Shown in pieces: positions 1-7,010 of a stretch of DNA of 7,696 nucleotides. The position numbers were made by a program, and so were the translations under genes. Origin of the DNA: CAVZLD01 sp964522605 (GTDB taxonomy: Bacteria > Planctomycetota > Planctomycetia > Pirellulales > Pirellulaceae). The stretch's first letter is position 1. Every line of letters begins with the position of its first letter. The notes beneath the pieces are model-generated. The model had not been told where the DNA came from, searched no databases, and worked only from the letters and a program-made list of their open reading frames with translations. Location of the stretch: assembly GCA_964522605.1 (NCBI GenBank), contig CAZFWV010000328.1:1-7696 (forward strand), in the 5' to 3' direction.

Positions 1-65
1 AGCCAGTGGCACACCCATTGCGCCGAGCGCGGCAGCACCCCGTTTGGTTGCGGCCGAAGGCTGCG

Positions 66-91
66 CTGCGTTTCACCCCTTTTCAACGCAG
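66..91 (-). other. Small hairpin, 7-bp stem
   Basis: CTGCGTT (66-72) pairs perfectly with AACGCAG (85-91) around a 12-base loop. It lies beyond the 109-131 hairpin in the direction of giant-gene transcription. No T-rich tract follows on the minus strand, so this is at best an RNA-stabilising or weak termination structure, and it could be chance. Confidence 0.25.
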
Positions 92-108
92 AGACAGTAG
101 AGGCGCGG

Positions 109-131
109 AGGGAAGATGGACGATCTTCCCT
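109..131 (-). terminator. Candidate terminator hairpin after the giant gene
   Basis: AGGGAAGAT (109-117) and ATCTTCCCT (123-131) form a perfect 9-bp stem with a 5-base loop. It begins about 35 bases after the stop codon of the giant gene, where a transcript end is expected. No U-tract follows on the minus strand, so it does not meet the classical intrinsic-terminator pattern. It may protect the 3' end or terminate without a U-tract. Confidence 0.45.
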
Positions 132-166
132 GGAAGTTGATCAAGAAGCAGGGTTCGATCGGGAAA

Positions 167-3100
167 TCAGGCCTCGTAGGGCTTGGTTGCTGCCAAGAGA
201 TCATCGACGGCGGACGAGTCCGACGACGATGTCATCCGATCCTCCGTGAAGAGTGACTCGAGCGCCGCATCGATCAACTGCGACGGCTGCGTTGCAGCGA
301 TTGACGACGTCGGACTTGCTTGCGATTCAACCGCCGCAGGCTGCTCGTTCAGGTCGACTGCGAATGACCGATCAAGTGCCGCGGCAATCGATTCAAAATC
401 CGGCATTGAATTGGCAACGCGCGCCGCCCCGGCTTCGTAATCGCCCGTTTGAAGTGCCAACACAATGTCACCCGTACCAAACTCACCGTCTCCGTCCCAG
501 TCGCCCGTTTCCCACAGAGAATTGCCGGCGATGCCGTCTTCGTACTGGCCGGCCTGGAGCACGAGCACGAGGTCGGCCGTGTTGAACAATCCATTCAGAT
601 CGGAGTCGCCATATGTGGAATCGAGAATGTTGAAGATCATCTCATCTCGATCCGCCTCATCGACCAAGCCATCATTAGTCAGGTCATAGCTGAGATCTGG
701 ATTTTCGGACCGCAATTGGACGAACAACAGGTTGATGTCCAACTCATTGACCACGCCGTCGCCATTGAAATCGCCACGGACCGTCGACGCCTCGTAGAAA
801 CCCGGCGTGGGAACCGCGGCGATCCACGATCCGGCGGCGTTTCCGTAGGCATCCGTCGCGCGTCGCTGCAACGATTGCCCCGACCCATCGGCGGCGGTCG
901 GCCATGGAGCAAGGTCATCGTACAGGACTTCATCTTCCTGCACGGTCGGGCTCCCTTCGGGGTCATTCGGCGGCGGCGCCACACCGCGCAGCAACTGAAC
1001 CAGGTCTCCACCGTTCCCCAGTTGCCCGCCATAACCACCCACCAGGACCACGGTATCGTCGATCTCATAATGCGCGCGGAAGGCATCCAGCCGGTAGTGG
1101 TTCTCCGGCGCATCCGGGTTGAACGACAGCACAAGCAGCGTCTGTCCCGGCCCCAGTTCCACATCGGCGTCGAAGTCATCATCGATGCCGCCGCGAATCT
1201 TCCAGGTCGCAAGGCTGACGGACTGGCTCGTCGGATTGTGGATTTCGACAAACTCAAGGTCATCTTCCGTCGCGTCTCGGTTGGCTGCCAGCGCGGCTGC
1301 CGACGGAGGCCCCGGATTGTACTGGACTTCGCTGATGATCAGCGGCCCGACGCGCGGAGCCGCATTGTCGGCGCCGAGCGTCAACGCGGACATCGGCGTC
1401 AAACGACCGGTCGCATTCGGCGAGCGACCAAACGATTCGCCTTCAATCGCGCCGCCGAAATGCACATCGTCGACGAAGCTGACAATCTGGCCACCGTTAT
1501 CGAGAATGGTCAGCCAGACATCATCGCCCGATGTTCCGTTCAGTTCGAAATCGTTCGGCCGCGGGTTACCCGGCGACGGGTTGAAGTCGGCTTCGTCCAA
1601 CACAAGGTACTGCCCGGGTGCCAATTGTGTCCCGGTGGGAATCTGGTATTTGCGGGGATTCGCCCCGGAATCGCTCACGTACCATCCGCCAAGCGAGATG
1701 GTTTGGGACGAGACATTCAGCAGCTCGATCGCGTCGAGCGTTTGGGACTCCGGATCGGGATTGCTGAGCACCTCATTGACGACGATCCCAATCGCGGGAG
1801 CCGCCGCGGCAGCCGGTGACCCACCCGCTTCGGTACTGCCCCGCCAGCGATAGTACTTGTCCATTTGTTCGGGAGGCGTGCCGACCGGGTCGATCAGAAC
1901 CAGCGAAGCGCCAACTCCGTCCGCCCGGTCCGGCCACGGATCGTTGGCTCCAAACTCGAAGTCAACGATCGTATTCCCCTGGGCATCATCCAACTTGATG
2001 CGTTCGCCCTGATTACTCAGATTTCCGTCGTACTCACCCAGGATGCGCCCTGGATCCACGTTTGGATACGCTGCGCGGAAGGCCTGGGTGTCGCGCACCA
2101 GGACCAAATACTGCCCGGGAGCCAATTGCGTTCCCTGAGGAATGACGAATGGTTCGCGGGGGCCTTCCGAGAGTGTGACGCCGGACAGATCGAGCGTGGT
2201 TGCCTGCGTTCCCGAGCTGATATTCTGCAACTCGACGAATTCGGTCGTTTCATCTAACGCGCGCGGATTGTAATGGATCTCGGTGATCCGCAGGAAGCGT
2301 TGCGCATCGGTCGACTCATCCGGTGTGACTAACGTATCGATCAGAGCGCCATCGGGAGCGTACAACTCGATCGTTTCTCCGCGGCCAGACAGTTGCCCCT
2401 GGTAATCGCCCTGCACGAGCAGGCTCTGTCCACCGGAGGGACCGGTTGCTCGCGCTCGAAAGGCCGGCACATTGGGCGAGACGTAGAGCGACATGCCGGC
2501 CGGAATAATCGTCCCGGGCCGGAAGGTATGTCGAATCCCGCCATCCAATCGCCAGCCCGACACATCGACGGCCGCATCGGTCGGGTTATTGAGCTTGATG
2601 TACTCCTCATCCTGATTTCCGCTCTCCGGTGTTGCATCAAAATCGTTCGGATCAAAACGGATCCCCGGATGCAACTCCTGCGCATGTGGAATCCCTGCGA
2701 TTTCGACCGTGGCAATAATCCCGTCAATCAACTCGGGCAGGACGAACATGTCGGAGCTTGTGGGCGAGCTGTTGAGGGCGTGAATCGCAAGGATATTCTG
2801 GCCGGGTTGAATCTTGTCGAGATGTTTCGAAATCAGATAGTTGTCAAACTCGAGAGCCTGTGACGTAATGCGTCCGCGTGCCCGAGAATTGTAGTACTGA
2901 GGCCCATCATCGCGCAAGTTACCCCGGGCAATCTCCGTCCCGTTCAGGTACGCCACGAACCCATCGTCGTACTTCATGCGGAGGGTCAGGTTTTTGAGCT
3001 GCGACGGGTCATCTATCTGGAAGGGAATTCGTACGAAAATCGACGTTCCGTCTTCCACGGTGTCGGTGGGCTTGACCTGAGTCTTGATCAAGTCCTCATA

Positions 3101-6100
3101 ATCGTCGGGGGAATTCTCGTATCCAATTCCGGTATCCCCGACCGACCAAGTCGAATCGTTGAACGTGGTTGTGGTCCAACTGTTTCCCAGCAGATCGTTA
3201 GACGGCACAAAGTATCGGGCCGAGGTGAATTCGGGAATCAGCGTCACCGTATCGCCCGGATCGAGATTGTCGACACTGTGGGTCACGTACAAGTGTTGCC
3301 TGCGCACCTCGAGATACTCGTTCTTGACGATTTCCACAGCCTGGGCAAACGTCTGATCCGCGCCCCAGCGCCACCGCGGGTTGGCCCAGACCTGCTTGTC
3401 GAGCGCCGCATCACCGGCCATGTTTTCCAGATAGTAATCCCACCGTTGATCAAAGACGCTGTCGGTGGTTCCTGGCGGGCCGAGCAACTCATCCATTGCG
3501 GTGCGCAGCCGTCGCAGGTACATCTGCCGGATGATGGGATCTTGGAGCAGCGCGTTCATCAGCCGGTTCCAGTGGTTGTTCCATTCCCGGTGCGGCTGCG
3601 TATTGACCAACGGATGGGAGGGTTGAATCACGGACAAGTCATGTCCCGGCACAGGACCGTAGGTGATTTCGTCGACGGCGGCATAAATCACATCGGAAAA
3701 TGACGTCCCGACCCAGTTCGATCCCCAGGTCAAGTCATGATCCCAGGGGATGTACAGCCATTCGCCCGTTCCCTCCGTGTCGCGATACAGGAAATGGTTC
3801 TTGTGCGGATTGTCATTCTGATGCACCAGCACCGTTCCCACGAGGTAATTCAACGTGGCGGGCAGATTGACGTTGTCGAACAAATACGCGCGCAACTCCT
3901 CGCCCTGCAGTCGGTTTACTTGCGTGATGAACGTCTGCAGATCGGAATTGTCTTCATCCGTTCGCGTTTTTTTGCGTGCTCCACTGGTGGACGTGAACTC
4001 GTTATAGAACTTGTACAGCGCCCCATTGTCATCCAGGCCCTCGCGTTCCAGCATCTCATCGTCTGGTTCTTCGATAAAGGCGAAGACGCCGTAGAACTGA
4101 TTGTTGCGGATCACGTGCATCGGGAACGAAATCGAACTGGGCGAACCCACCATCGAATAGGCCTCGAACGCGAGCGACTGGCGCACATAAGCCTTGTCGC
4201 TCGCGGTCGTGTTCAGATTAAACTCTTCAACTCGCTTGTAGGCTGGATCGAAGCGGAACCGTTCCGTATCGAAATCAAACTTGAAGTGCGTTTTGCCAAC
4301 CGGGTTGTTCGCCGTGCTTCCTCCGCGCTGCCGGACGAACATGTTGTCGTAGAACTCGCCGTTGTAATAGAGTTGCGCACGGGTTCCCGTACGGGTTCCC
4401 GCGGCACTCTCGTTCTGGACCCACCAGTGAAGGACCGGCAACTCCGCATCCAAGGCGGGATTCACGACGAGCGCACCGAAATACTCGGGATCCTGTTCTC
4501 TGCCCGTTCGCACCTCGAACCTGGGCAATCGCGCAGCGGCTCCTTCCGTGTCCGTGGCACGCACATACCACCGAATCATATTTCCCGGCGCCGCAATCCC
4601 GCCCGGGATTGTCGCGGTGAAGACCCCATCGCCGGCAACCGCATCATCACCGGTCCCGTTATCCACCATCACGATCGAATTCTCCGCGTTGTACATCACG
4701 CGATAGATCAACTCGACGCGACTGACATCCTGCAACGTCGGCACAACCGTAGCGGTGACGACGATCGACTGACTTTGCGTCGGCTCGTGCGGCGTGTGAC
4801 GCACATCCGTCACCAGGGGACCGAGATCTGCCGAGACCGGATTATTGTTGTCGCCCGGAGTCGGCGTTGTCAGGTAGCCGGACTCGTCCGGGTTGACCAC
4901 GACGATGGAAGAATCGAGCGTCGGCAGCAACAGCAAGTCTGGGTTATCGGCGGACGCGTTCAGCAGGTGGATGCCCAGCACGTTCGTGCCCGGCTGTAAC
5001 GCGTCGCGTGAATCGCTGATATCAATCACTTCCGGAACGACGGCATTCCGGTCCGCTTGTCGCCGGCTGGCTGCTGCGTCGAACGATAACGGTTCGTCTT
5101 CCTCACCCGCGGCGTTGCGCCGAGCCGCTTCGACTCCGTTGATATACGCAACGAAACCGTCATCGTATTGGATTCCGAGTGTCAACTGGTTGAAGCGCGA
5201 CGGATCGGCAACGTTAAAGGGAATGCGCACCCAGAGCGATGAACTCTTCTCGTACATGTCCGACTGCACATTGGTCGCAATGAAATCTGTGAAGTCGGCA
5301 TCACCGCCGCCCCCACCTGGCTCGCCCTCGGCCACCAGCGAATTCACCTGCTCGTAGGTCAGCGCTTTATCGAAGACCGCAACCTCATCAATCACCCCCG
5401 TGAAGTAGTTGCCCGTCGTGTCAAAGATTCCGCCGCCACCAATGTTGAATCCAAAGCTGGAACTGCCGTAATTGCCGGTCGGATTCCCGCCGGTTTGAAC
5501 CAAGACCCCGTCGACGTACAAACGCAAGTCCATCCCGTCCCCCACCACGGCAACATGATGCCATTCGTTCAGCCGCGTGCCGTAGTCGTAATCGAGTGAA
5601 CCTCCGTTCGGCGTCCAGACCTGTAAGGTGGTTGGATTAATGAAACCAAACTCGACCACATCGTTCTGTCCGAACAGCCCGACTCGACTGGTCGTGAGTT
5701 GGCCTTGCTTGATCATCCCGACCATCGTGAACTGATCGCGAAAGCTCATCACGGATTGGGATGTGCTGACGTAGTCGTTCCGTCCGTCGAACTCCGTCGC
5801 CAGATTGTCGTCCCCGAAACCAAACAGCGGATCTTCCGGCCCGGGTCCGGGTTCTAAGAAATTCAACGACGAGATATTGTTGTACGTCCCGTTCAGCGAA
5901 GCGCCGAGCGTTCCTTGGTTGATGGCTGGCGTGTTCGCGGTCTCCTCAAATCGCCAATAACCTAAGGGTTCCAGGTCCAGAATCGCCTCGACCATCGGAT
6001 CCGATTCTTCTTCGCCCGTGTCGTAACCCAGCCCCGTGTTTCCATCCGTCCAGGTGGCATCATTGAATTCCACGAAGGGCCACTGAGTCTGCAGGAGGTT

Positions 6101-6637
6101 GTTCTGGGGAACGTGGTATCGCGCTGCAGCGTTCGGTCCGATCAGGTTGGTGGTCTGGACATCCGGCGCAACACCATAGGCAACGTCGGCGACCTGCGGT
6201 GGATACTGCGGCGCATATTCGTGAACGACGCTCGTTCCATCGGGACCAACCAACGCGAGGTACTCGCCTTCGTCACTCAAACGAAAGTCCGTGTGAAGTT
6301 CCTCGTCCGGATCGTCGCGGTCCTTTCCCGAAGCAAAGATCACGCGATAGCCGCCCGGACCGATGGTGATGTCGGGCACGCGCCAGCCGGTCAGGTCGTT
6401 GGCACGGTCCGTCAGCCAATACCCGTTCAGATTCACCGGCTCGTTTCCCGGATTGAAAAGTTCAATCCAGTCCGAGTAGTCGCCGTCCTCGTCCTGGAGC
6501 GTCGTGACGTTCATCGCCATGAATTCACTGATGACGGGGGTCGTGGCCAGAAGGTCCCGCCGTTCGAGGCTCTCCAGCAACAATCCACGGTGTCGCTTGC
6601 CAATTCTGCTTGTGCGTCGCCTGATCATGCGTCTCAC
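167..6637 (-). CDS. Giant secreted LTD / LamG / CotH-kinase / dockerin protein
   Basis: This 2156-residue protein is probably exported and surface- or matrix-associated. Domains in order: basic N-terminus with LESLERRDLLA (21-31), a LEPR-XLL-type segment; LTD1 (about 33-145, SDWIELFNPG); a beta-sandwich split into 168-212 and 448-580 by a LamG-like domain (213-447); an Ig/FN3-like domain (605-712); a CotH kinase-like domain (735-1115); a second, intact sandwich (1138-1310); LTD2-5 (about 1311-1440, 1447-1575, 1616-1740, 1764-1935); four calcium loops (1956-2057); and an Ala/Ser/Asp-rich tail without a membrane anchor. The start is uncertain. GTG at 6637 has AAAGG only 4 bases upstream, whereas ATG at 6628 (residue 4) sits 13 bases from it; the choice changes only three residues. 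The stop is TGA at 169-167. The frame is uninterrupted. By family knowledge CotH domains phosphorylate secreted or coat proteins; the substrate here is unknown. The gene stands alone with its own leader. Confidence 0.93.
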   Translation of the reverse strand: MRRMIRRRTSRIGKRHRGLLLESLERRDLLATTPVISEFMAMNVTTLQDEDGDYSDWIELFNPGNEPVNLNGYWLTDRANDLTGWRVPDITIGPGGYRVIFASGKDRDDPDEELHTDFRLSDEGEYLALVGPDGTSVVHEYAPQYPPQVADVAYGVAPDVQTTNLIGPNAAARYHVPQNNLLQTQWPFVEFNDATWTDGNTGLGYDTGEEESDPMVEAILDLEPLGYWRFEETANTPAINQGTLGASLNGTYNNISSLNFLEPGPGPEDPLFGFGDDNLATEFDGRNDYVSTSQSVMSFRDQFTMVGMIKQGQLTTSRVGLFGQNDVVEFGFINPTTLQVWTPNGGSLDYDYGTRLNEWHHVAVVGDGMDLRLYVDGVLVQTGGNPTGNYGSSSFGFNIGGGGIFDTTGNYFTGVIDEVAVFDKALTYEQVNSLVAEGEPGGGGGDADFTDFIATNVQSDMYEKSSSLWVRIPFNVADPSRFNQLTLGIQYDDGFVAYINGVEAARRNAAGEEDEPLSFDAAASRRQADRNAVVPEVIDISDSRDALQPGTNVLGIHLLNASADNPDLLLLPTLDSSIVVVNPDESGYLTTPTPGDNNNPVSADLGPLVTDVRHTPHEPTQSQSIVVTATVVPTLQDVSRVELIYRVMYNAENSIVMVDNGTGDDAVAGDGVFTATIPGGIAAPGNMIRWYVRATDTEGAAARLPRFEVRTGREQDPEYFGALVVNPALDAELPVLHWWVQNESAAGTRTGTRAQLYYNGEFYDNMFVRQRGGSTANNPVGKTHFKFDFDTERFRFDPAYKRVEEFNLNTTASDKAYVRQSLAFEAYSMVGSPSSISFPMHVIRNNQFYGVFAFIEEPDDEMLEREGLDDNGALYKFYNEFTSTSGARKKTRTDEDNSDLQTFITQVNRLQGEELRAYLFDNVNLPATLNYLVGTVLVHQNDNPHKNHFLYRDTEGTGEWLYIPWDHDLTWGSNWVGTSFSDVIYAAVDEITYGPVPGHDLSVIQPSHPLVNTQPHREWNNHWNRLMNALLQDPIIRQMYLRRLRTAMDELLGPPGTTDSVFDQRWDYYLENMAGDAALDKQVWANPRWRWGADQTFAQAVEIVKNEYLEVRRQHLYVTHSVDNLDPGDTVTLIPEFTSARYFVPSNDLLGNSWTTTTFNDSTWSVGDTGIGYENSPDDYEDLIKTQVKPTDTVEDGTSIFVRIPFQIDDPSQLKNLTLRMKYDDGFVAYLNGTEIARGNLRDDGPQYYNSRARGRITSQALEFDNYLISKHLDKIQPGQNILAIHALNSSPTSSDMFVLPELIDGIIATVEIAGIPHAQELHPGIRFDPNDFDATPESGNQDEEYIKLNNPTDAAVDVSGWRLDGGIRHTFRPGTIIPAGMSLYVSPNVPAFRARATGPSGGQSLLVQGDYQGQLSGRGETIELYAPDGALIDTLVTPDESTDAQRFLRITEIHYNPRALDETTEFVELQNISSGTQATTLDLSGVTLSEGPREPFVIPQGTQLAPGQYLVLVRDTQAFRAAYPNVDPGRILGEYDGNLSNQGERIKLDDAQGNTIVDFEFGANDPWPDRADGVGASLVLIDPVGTPPEQMDKYYRWRGSTEAGGSPAAAAAPAIGIVVNEVLSNPDPESQTLDAIELLNVSSQTISLGGWYVSDSGANPRKYQIPTGTQLAPGQYLVLDEADFNPSPGNPRPNDFELNGTSGDDVWLTILDNGGQIVSFVDDVHFGGAIEGESFGRSPNATGRLTPMSALTLGADNAAPRVGPLIISEVQYNPGPPSAAALAANRDATEDDLEFVEIHNPTSQSVSLATWKIRGGIDDDFDADVELGPGQTLLVLSFNPDAPENHYRLDAFRAHYEIDDTVVLVGGYGGQLGNGGDLVQLLRGVAPPPNDPEGSPTVQEDEVLYDDLAPWPTAADGSGQSLQRRATDAYGNAAGSWIAAVPTPGFYEASTVRGDFNGDGVVNELDINLLFVQLRSENPDLSYDLTNDGLVDEADRDEMIFNILDSTYGDSDLNGLFNTADLVLVLQAGQYEDGIAGNSLWETGDWDGDGEFGTGDIVLALQTGDYEAGAARVANSMPDFESIAAALDRSFAVDLNEQPAAVESQASPTSSIAATQPSQLIDAALESLFTEDRMTSSSDSSAVDDLLAATKPYEA
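428..778 (-). other. Dockerin / EF-hand-like calcium loops (two pairs)
   Basis: Residues 1954-2070 carry four loops with alternating Asp/Asn ligands: DFNGDGVVNELD (1956-1967), DLTNDGLVDEAD (1985-1996), DSDLNGLFNTAD (2011-2022) and DWDGDGEFGTGD (2046-2057). The last two, with the link QAGQYEDGIAGNSLWETG, form a module I recognise from many planctomycete secreted proteins. Loop spacing matches dockerin type I repeats. No cohesin is visible in the window, so the partner is unknown; a calcium-dependent attachment or folding role is inferred. Confidence 0.8.
833..2707 (-). other. Four consecutive lamin-tail (LTD) domains
   Basis: Residues about 1311-1935 hold four LTD modules. Each opens with a strand plus an acidic E[FY][VI]E/K[LI] or AIEL motif: EEYIKLNNPT (1344-1353), TEFVELQNIS (1465-1474), DAIELLNVSS (1635-1644) and LEFVEIHNPT (1794-1803). 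Each then has a W or G strand and a PG-x-Y/L-L-V-L turn (for example GTQLAPGQYLVL at both 1502-1513 and 1669-1680). LTDs are immunoglobulin-like folds common in bacterial surface proteins, where they are thought to mediate binding or spacing. LTD1 is separate, at the N-terminus. Confidence 0.8.
2708..3226 (-). other. Uninterrupted beta-sandwich domain (second copy)
   Basis: Residues 1138-1310 repeat the plan of 168-212 plus 448-580. Shared landmarks in order are ARYHVP/ARYFVP, FNDATW/FNDSTW, TGLGY/TGIGY, VRIPF, YDDGFVAYING/YDDGFVAYLNG and NVLGIHLLN/NILAIHALN. The fold resembles a galactose-binding-like jelly roll, but I cannot name the family with certainty. The two copies flank the Ig-like and CotH domains. 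Confidence 0.7.
3293..4435 (-). other. CotH protein-kinase-like domain
   Basis: Residues 735-1115 fit the CotH family (spore-coat kinase CotH and relatives). Visible motifs are VRQRGGST (768-775) followed by KTHFKFDF (782-789), the position of the nucleotide-binding lysine; AYVRQSLAFEAYSMVG (816-831); YGVFAFIEEPDDEML (849-863), which supplies the conserved Glu; HQNDNPHKNHFLY (939-951); and PWDHDLTWG (964-972), the WDxDxxxG metal-binding/catalytic motif with D966 and D968. All key motifs appear present, so activity is plausible. The residue roles come from family patterns and were not tested by alignment. Confidence 0.85.
4379..4402 (-). repeat. 12-bp in-frame tandem duplication
   Basis: ACGGGTTCCCGT (4379-4390) is followed directly by ACGGGTTCCCGC (4391-4402), a single mismatch in twelve. 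Each unit is itself nearly palindromic (ACGGG-TT-CCCGT). On the minus strand it encodes GTRTGTR at residues 747-753, just inside the CotH region, so it keeps the frame and adds four residues. Confidence 0.7.
5297..6001 (-). other. LamG / concanavalin-like domain inserted in a sandwich domain
   Basis: Residues 213-447 begin with EAILDLEPLGYWRFEE, the usual opening of this LamG type. They continue with FDGRNDYV (283-290), NEWHHVAVV (357-365), LRLYVDGVLV (371-380) and end with IDEVAVFDKALT (416-427) and a Gly5 linker. LamG folds bind carbohydrate or protein ligands, often through calcium. The domain interrupts a beta-sandwich whose two halves (168-212 and 448-580) match the uninterrupted copy at 1138-1310, so it was probably inserted into a surface loop. 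Confidence 0.8.
6542..6637 (-). other. LEPR-XLL-type N-terminal export segment (domain)
   Basis: Residues 1-32 carry about eleven Arg/Lys before a short GLLLESLERRDLLA stretch, directly followed by LTD1. This position and pattern match the LEPR-XLL segment found at the start of very large extracellular proteins of planctomycetes and relatives. The canonical Pro is replaced by Arg (LERRDLL). There is no long hydrophobic core, so a standard Sec signal-peptide predictor could miss it. Export is inferred from the architecture. Confidence 0.6.
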
Positions 6638-6795
6638 GTCGCCTTTCTGCCGCAGCTTAACTCAGGAAATCGAATCGCTGACCTCAGCGCAGACCTCGAA
6701 CGGTCGCCCTGCCAAGCGTTTCGGGCGTTGCTTCTATTCCGCCAGACGGGCGGCAGGAAGTCAAGCGTTTTCGCCGGTAGACAAGTCTTTACGTT
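6638..6795 (-). promoter_or_regulatory. Leader region of the giant gene
   Basis: This 158-bp stretch is free of genes and of the heptamer repeats and lies directly upstream of the giant gene. It holds a near-palindrome CGCTGA-CC-TCAGCG (6676-6689); a 5-bp stem CCGCC/GGCGG (6739-6753); and a 9-base direct repeat AAACGCTTG on the minus strand (6721-6713 and 6770-6762). TTGACT (6764-6759) with GGAATA (6740-6735) 18 bases on is a poor sigma-70-like pair. Any of these could be promoter or operator parts; none is decisive. Confidence 0.3.
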
Positions 6796-6879
6796 GGAGA
6801 GTGGAGGCTGGAGGCTGGAGGCTGGAGAGTAGAGAGTAGAGAGTAGAGAGTAGAGAGTAGAGGCGGCAGGCGGGAGGAA
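6796..6879 (+). repeat. Heptamer tandem array, left arm
   Basis: Twelve consecutive 7-base units keep exact register. They are GGAGAGT, three GGAGGCT, GGAGAGT, four AGAGAGT, then the degenerate AGAGGCG and GCAGGCG, and GGAGGAA, which starts the 12-bp stem. The array is purine-rich on the plus strand. It faces a pyrimidine-rich array at 6930-7010 with the complementary pattern. There are no spacers and the unit is far too short for a CRISPR. Confidence 0.9.
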
Positions 6880-6936
6880 GAGCGCAGCGATAATCTAGAG
6901 CGCCCTTCTGCTGGGGCATCGCGTCGCTCTTCCTCC
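6873..6936. repeat. 12-bp perfect stem at the centre of the heptamer arrays
   Basis: GGAGGAAGAGCG (6873-6884) is the exact reverse complement of CGCTCTTCCTCC (6925-6936), with a 40-base loop between. Two mismatched bases and a further GCGA/TCGC match extend the stem into the loop. The flanking heptamers keep phase with the stem on both sides, so stem and arrays look like one unit. In the minus-strand transcript it would form a large hairpin between the two genes, possibly limiting read-through. Confidence 0.75.
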
Positions 6937-7010
6937 AGTCTCCAGTCTCCAGTCTCCAGTCTCCAGTCTCCAGTCTCCAGTCTCCAGCCTCCCGCCTTCA
7001 GCCTTCAGCC
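6930..7010 (-). repeat. Heptamer tandem array, right arm
   Basis: From 6937 there are seven perfect AGTCTCC units, one AGCCTCC, then CGCCTTC and AGCCTTC and a final AGCC. The TCTTCCTCC before them belongs to the 12-bp stem. On the minus strand the units read GGAGACT/GGAGGCT, the same family as the left arm. The array extends past 6998 into the last codons of the thioesterase gene. Confidence 0.9.

Larger units (their letters stand above)
1..166. other. Intergenic segment downstream of the giant gene
   Basis: I see no convincing gene here. A plus-strand frame is open from base 1 to about 248, but it has no recognisable protein motif and runs antisense into the giant gene. The first 14 bases (AGCCAGTGGCACAC) resemble a short motif that I recall as recurrent in planctomycete intergenic DNA; this is memory, not something the window can prove. 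Two small hairpins, at 66-91 and 109-131, are the only structure I can support. Confidence 0.5.

Noticed and set aside
1..248. Plus-strand open frame from the window edge
   Set aside because: No start codon or protein motif is seen, and it overlaps the end of the giant gene in antisense.
449..1819. A 456-codon open frame on the plus strand
   Set aside because: It lies wholly antisense to the LTD and dockerin part of the giant gene, whose domains are clear. The translation shows no domain, and long antisense frames are expected from the codon bias of this gene.
3737..4999. A 420-codon open frame on the plus strand
   Set aside because: It is antisense to the CotH and Ig-like region, has no recognisable motif and is rich in Arg/Val/Ile as typical of shadow frames.
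6735..6764. Sigma-70 promoter TTGACT ... GGAATA for the giant gene
   Set aside because: The -10 match is poor and the spacing of 18 sits across a GC-rich stem; I kept it only as a remark in the leader entry.
6113..6832. A 239-codon plus-strand frame crossing the start of the giant gene
   Set aside because: Its 3' end is translated heptamer repeat (ESGGWRLEAGE) and the rest is antisense to LTD1.
6796..7010. CRISPR array
   Set aside because: The units are contiguous 7-mers without spacers, and no cas gene is present.
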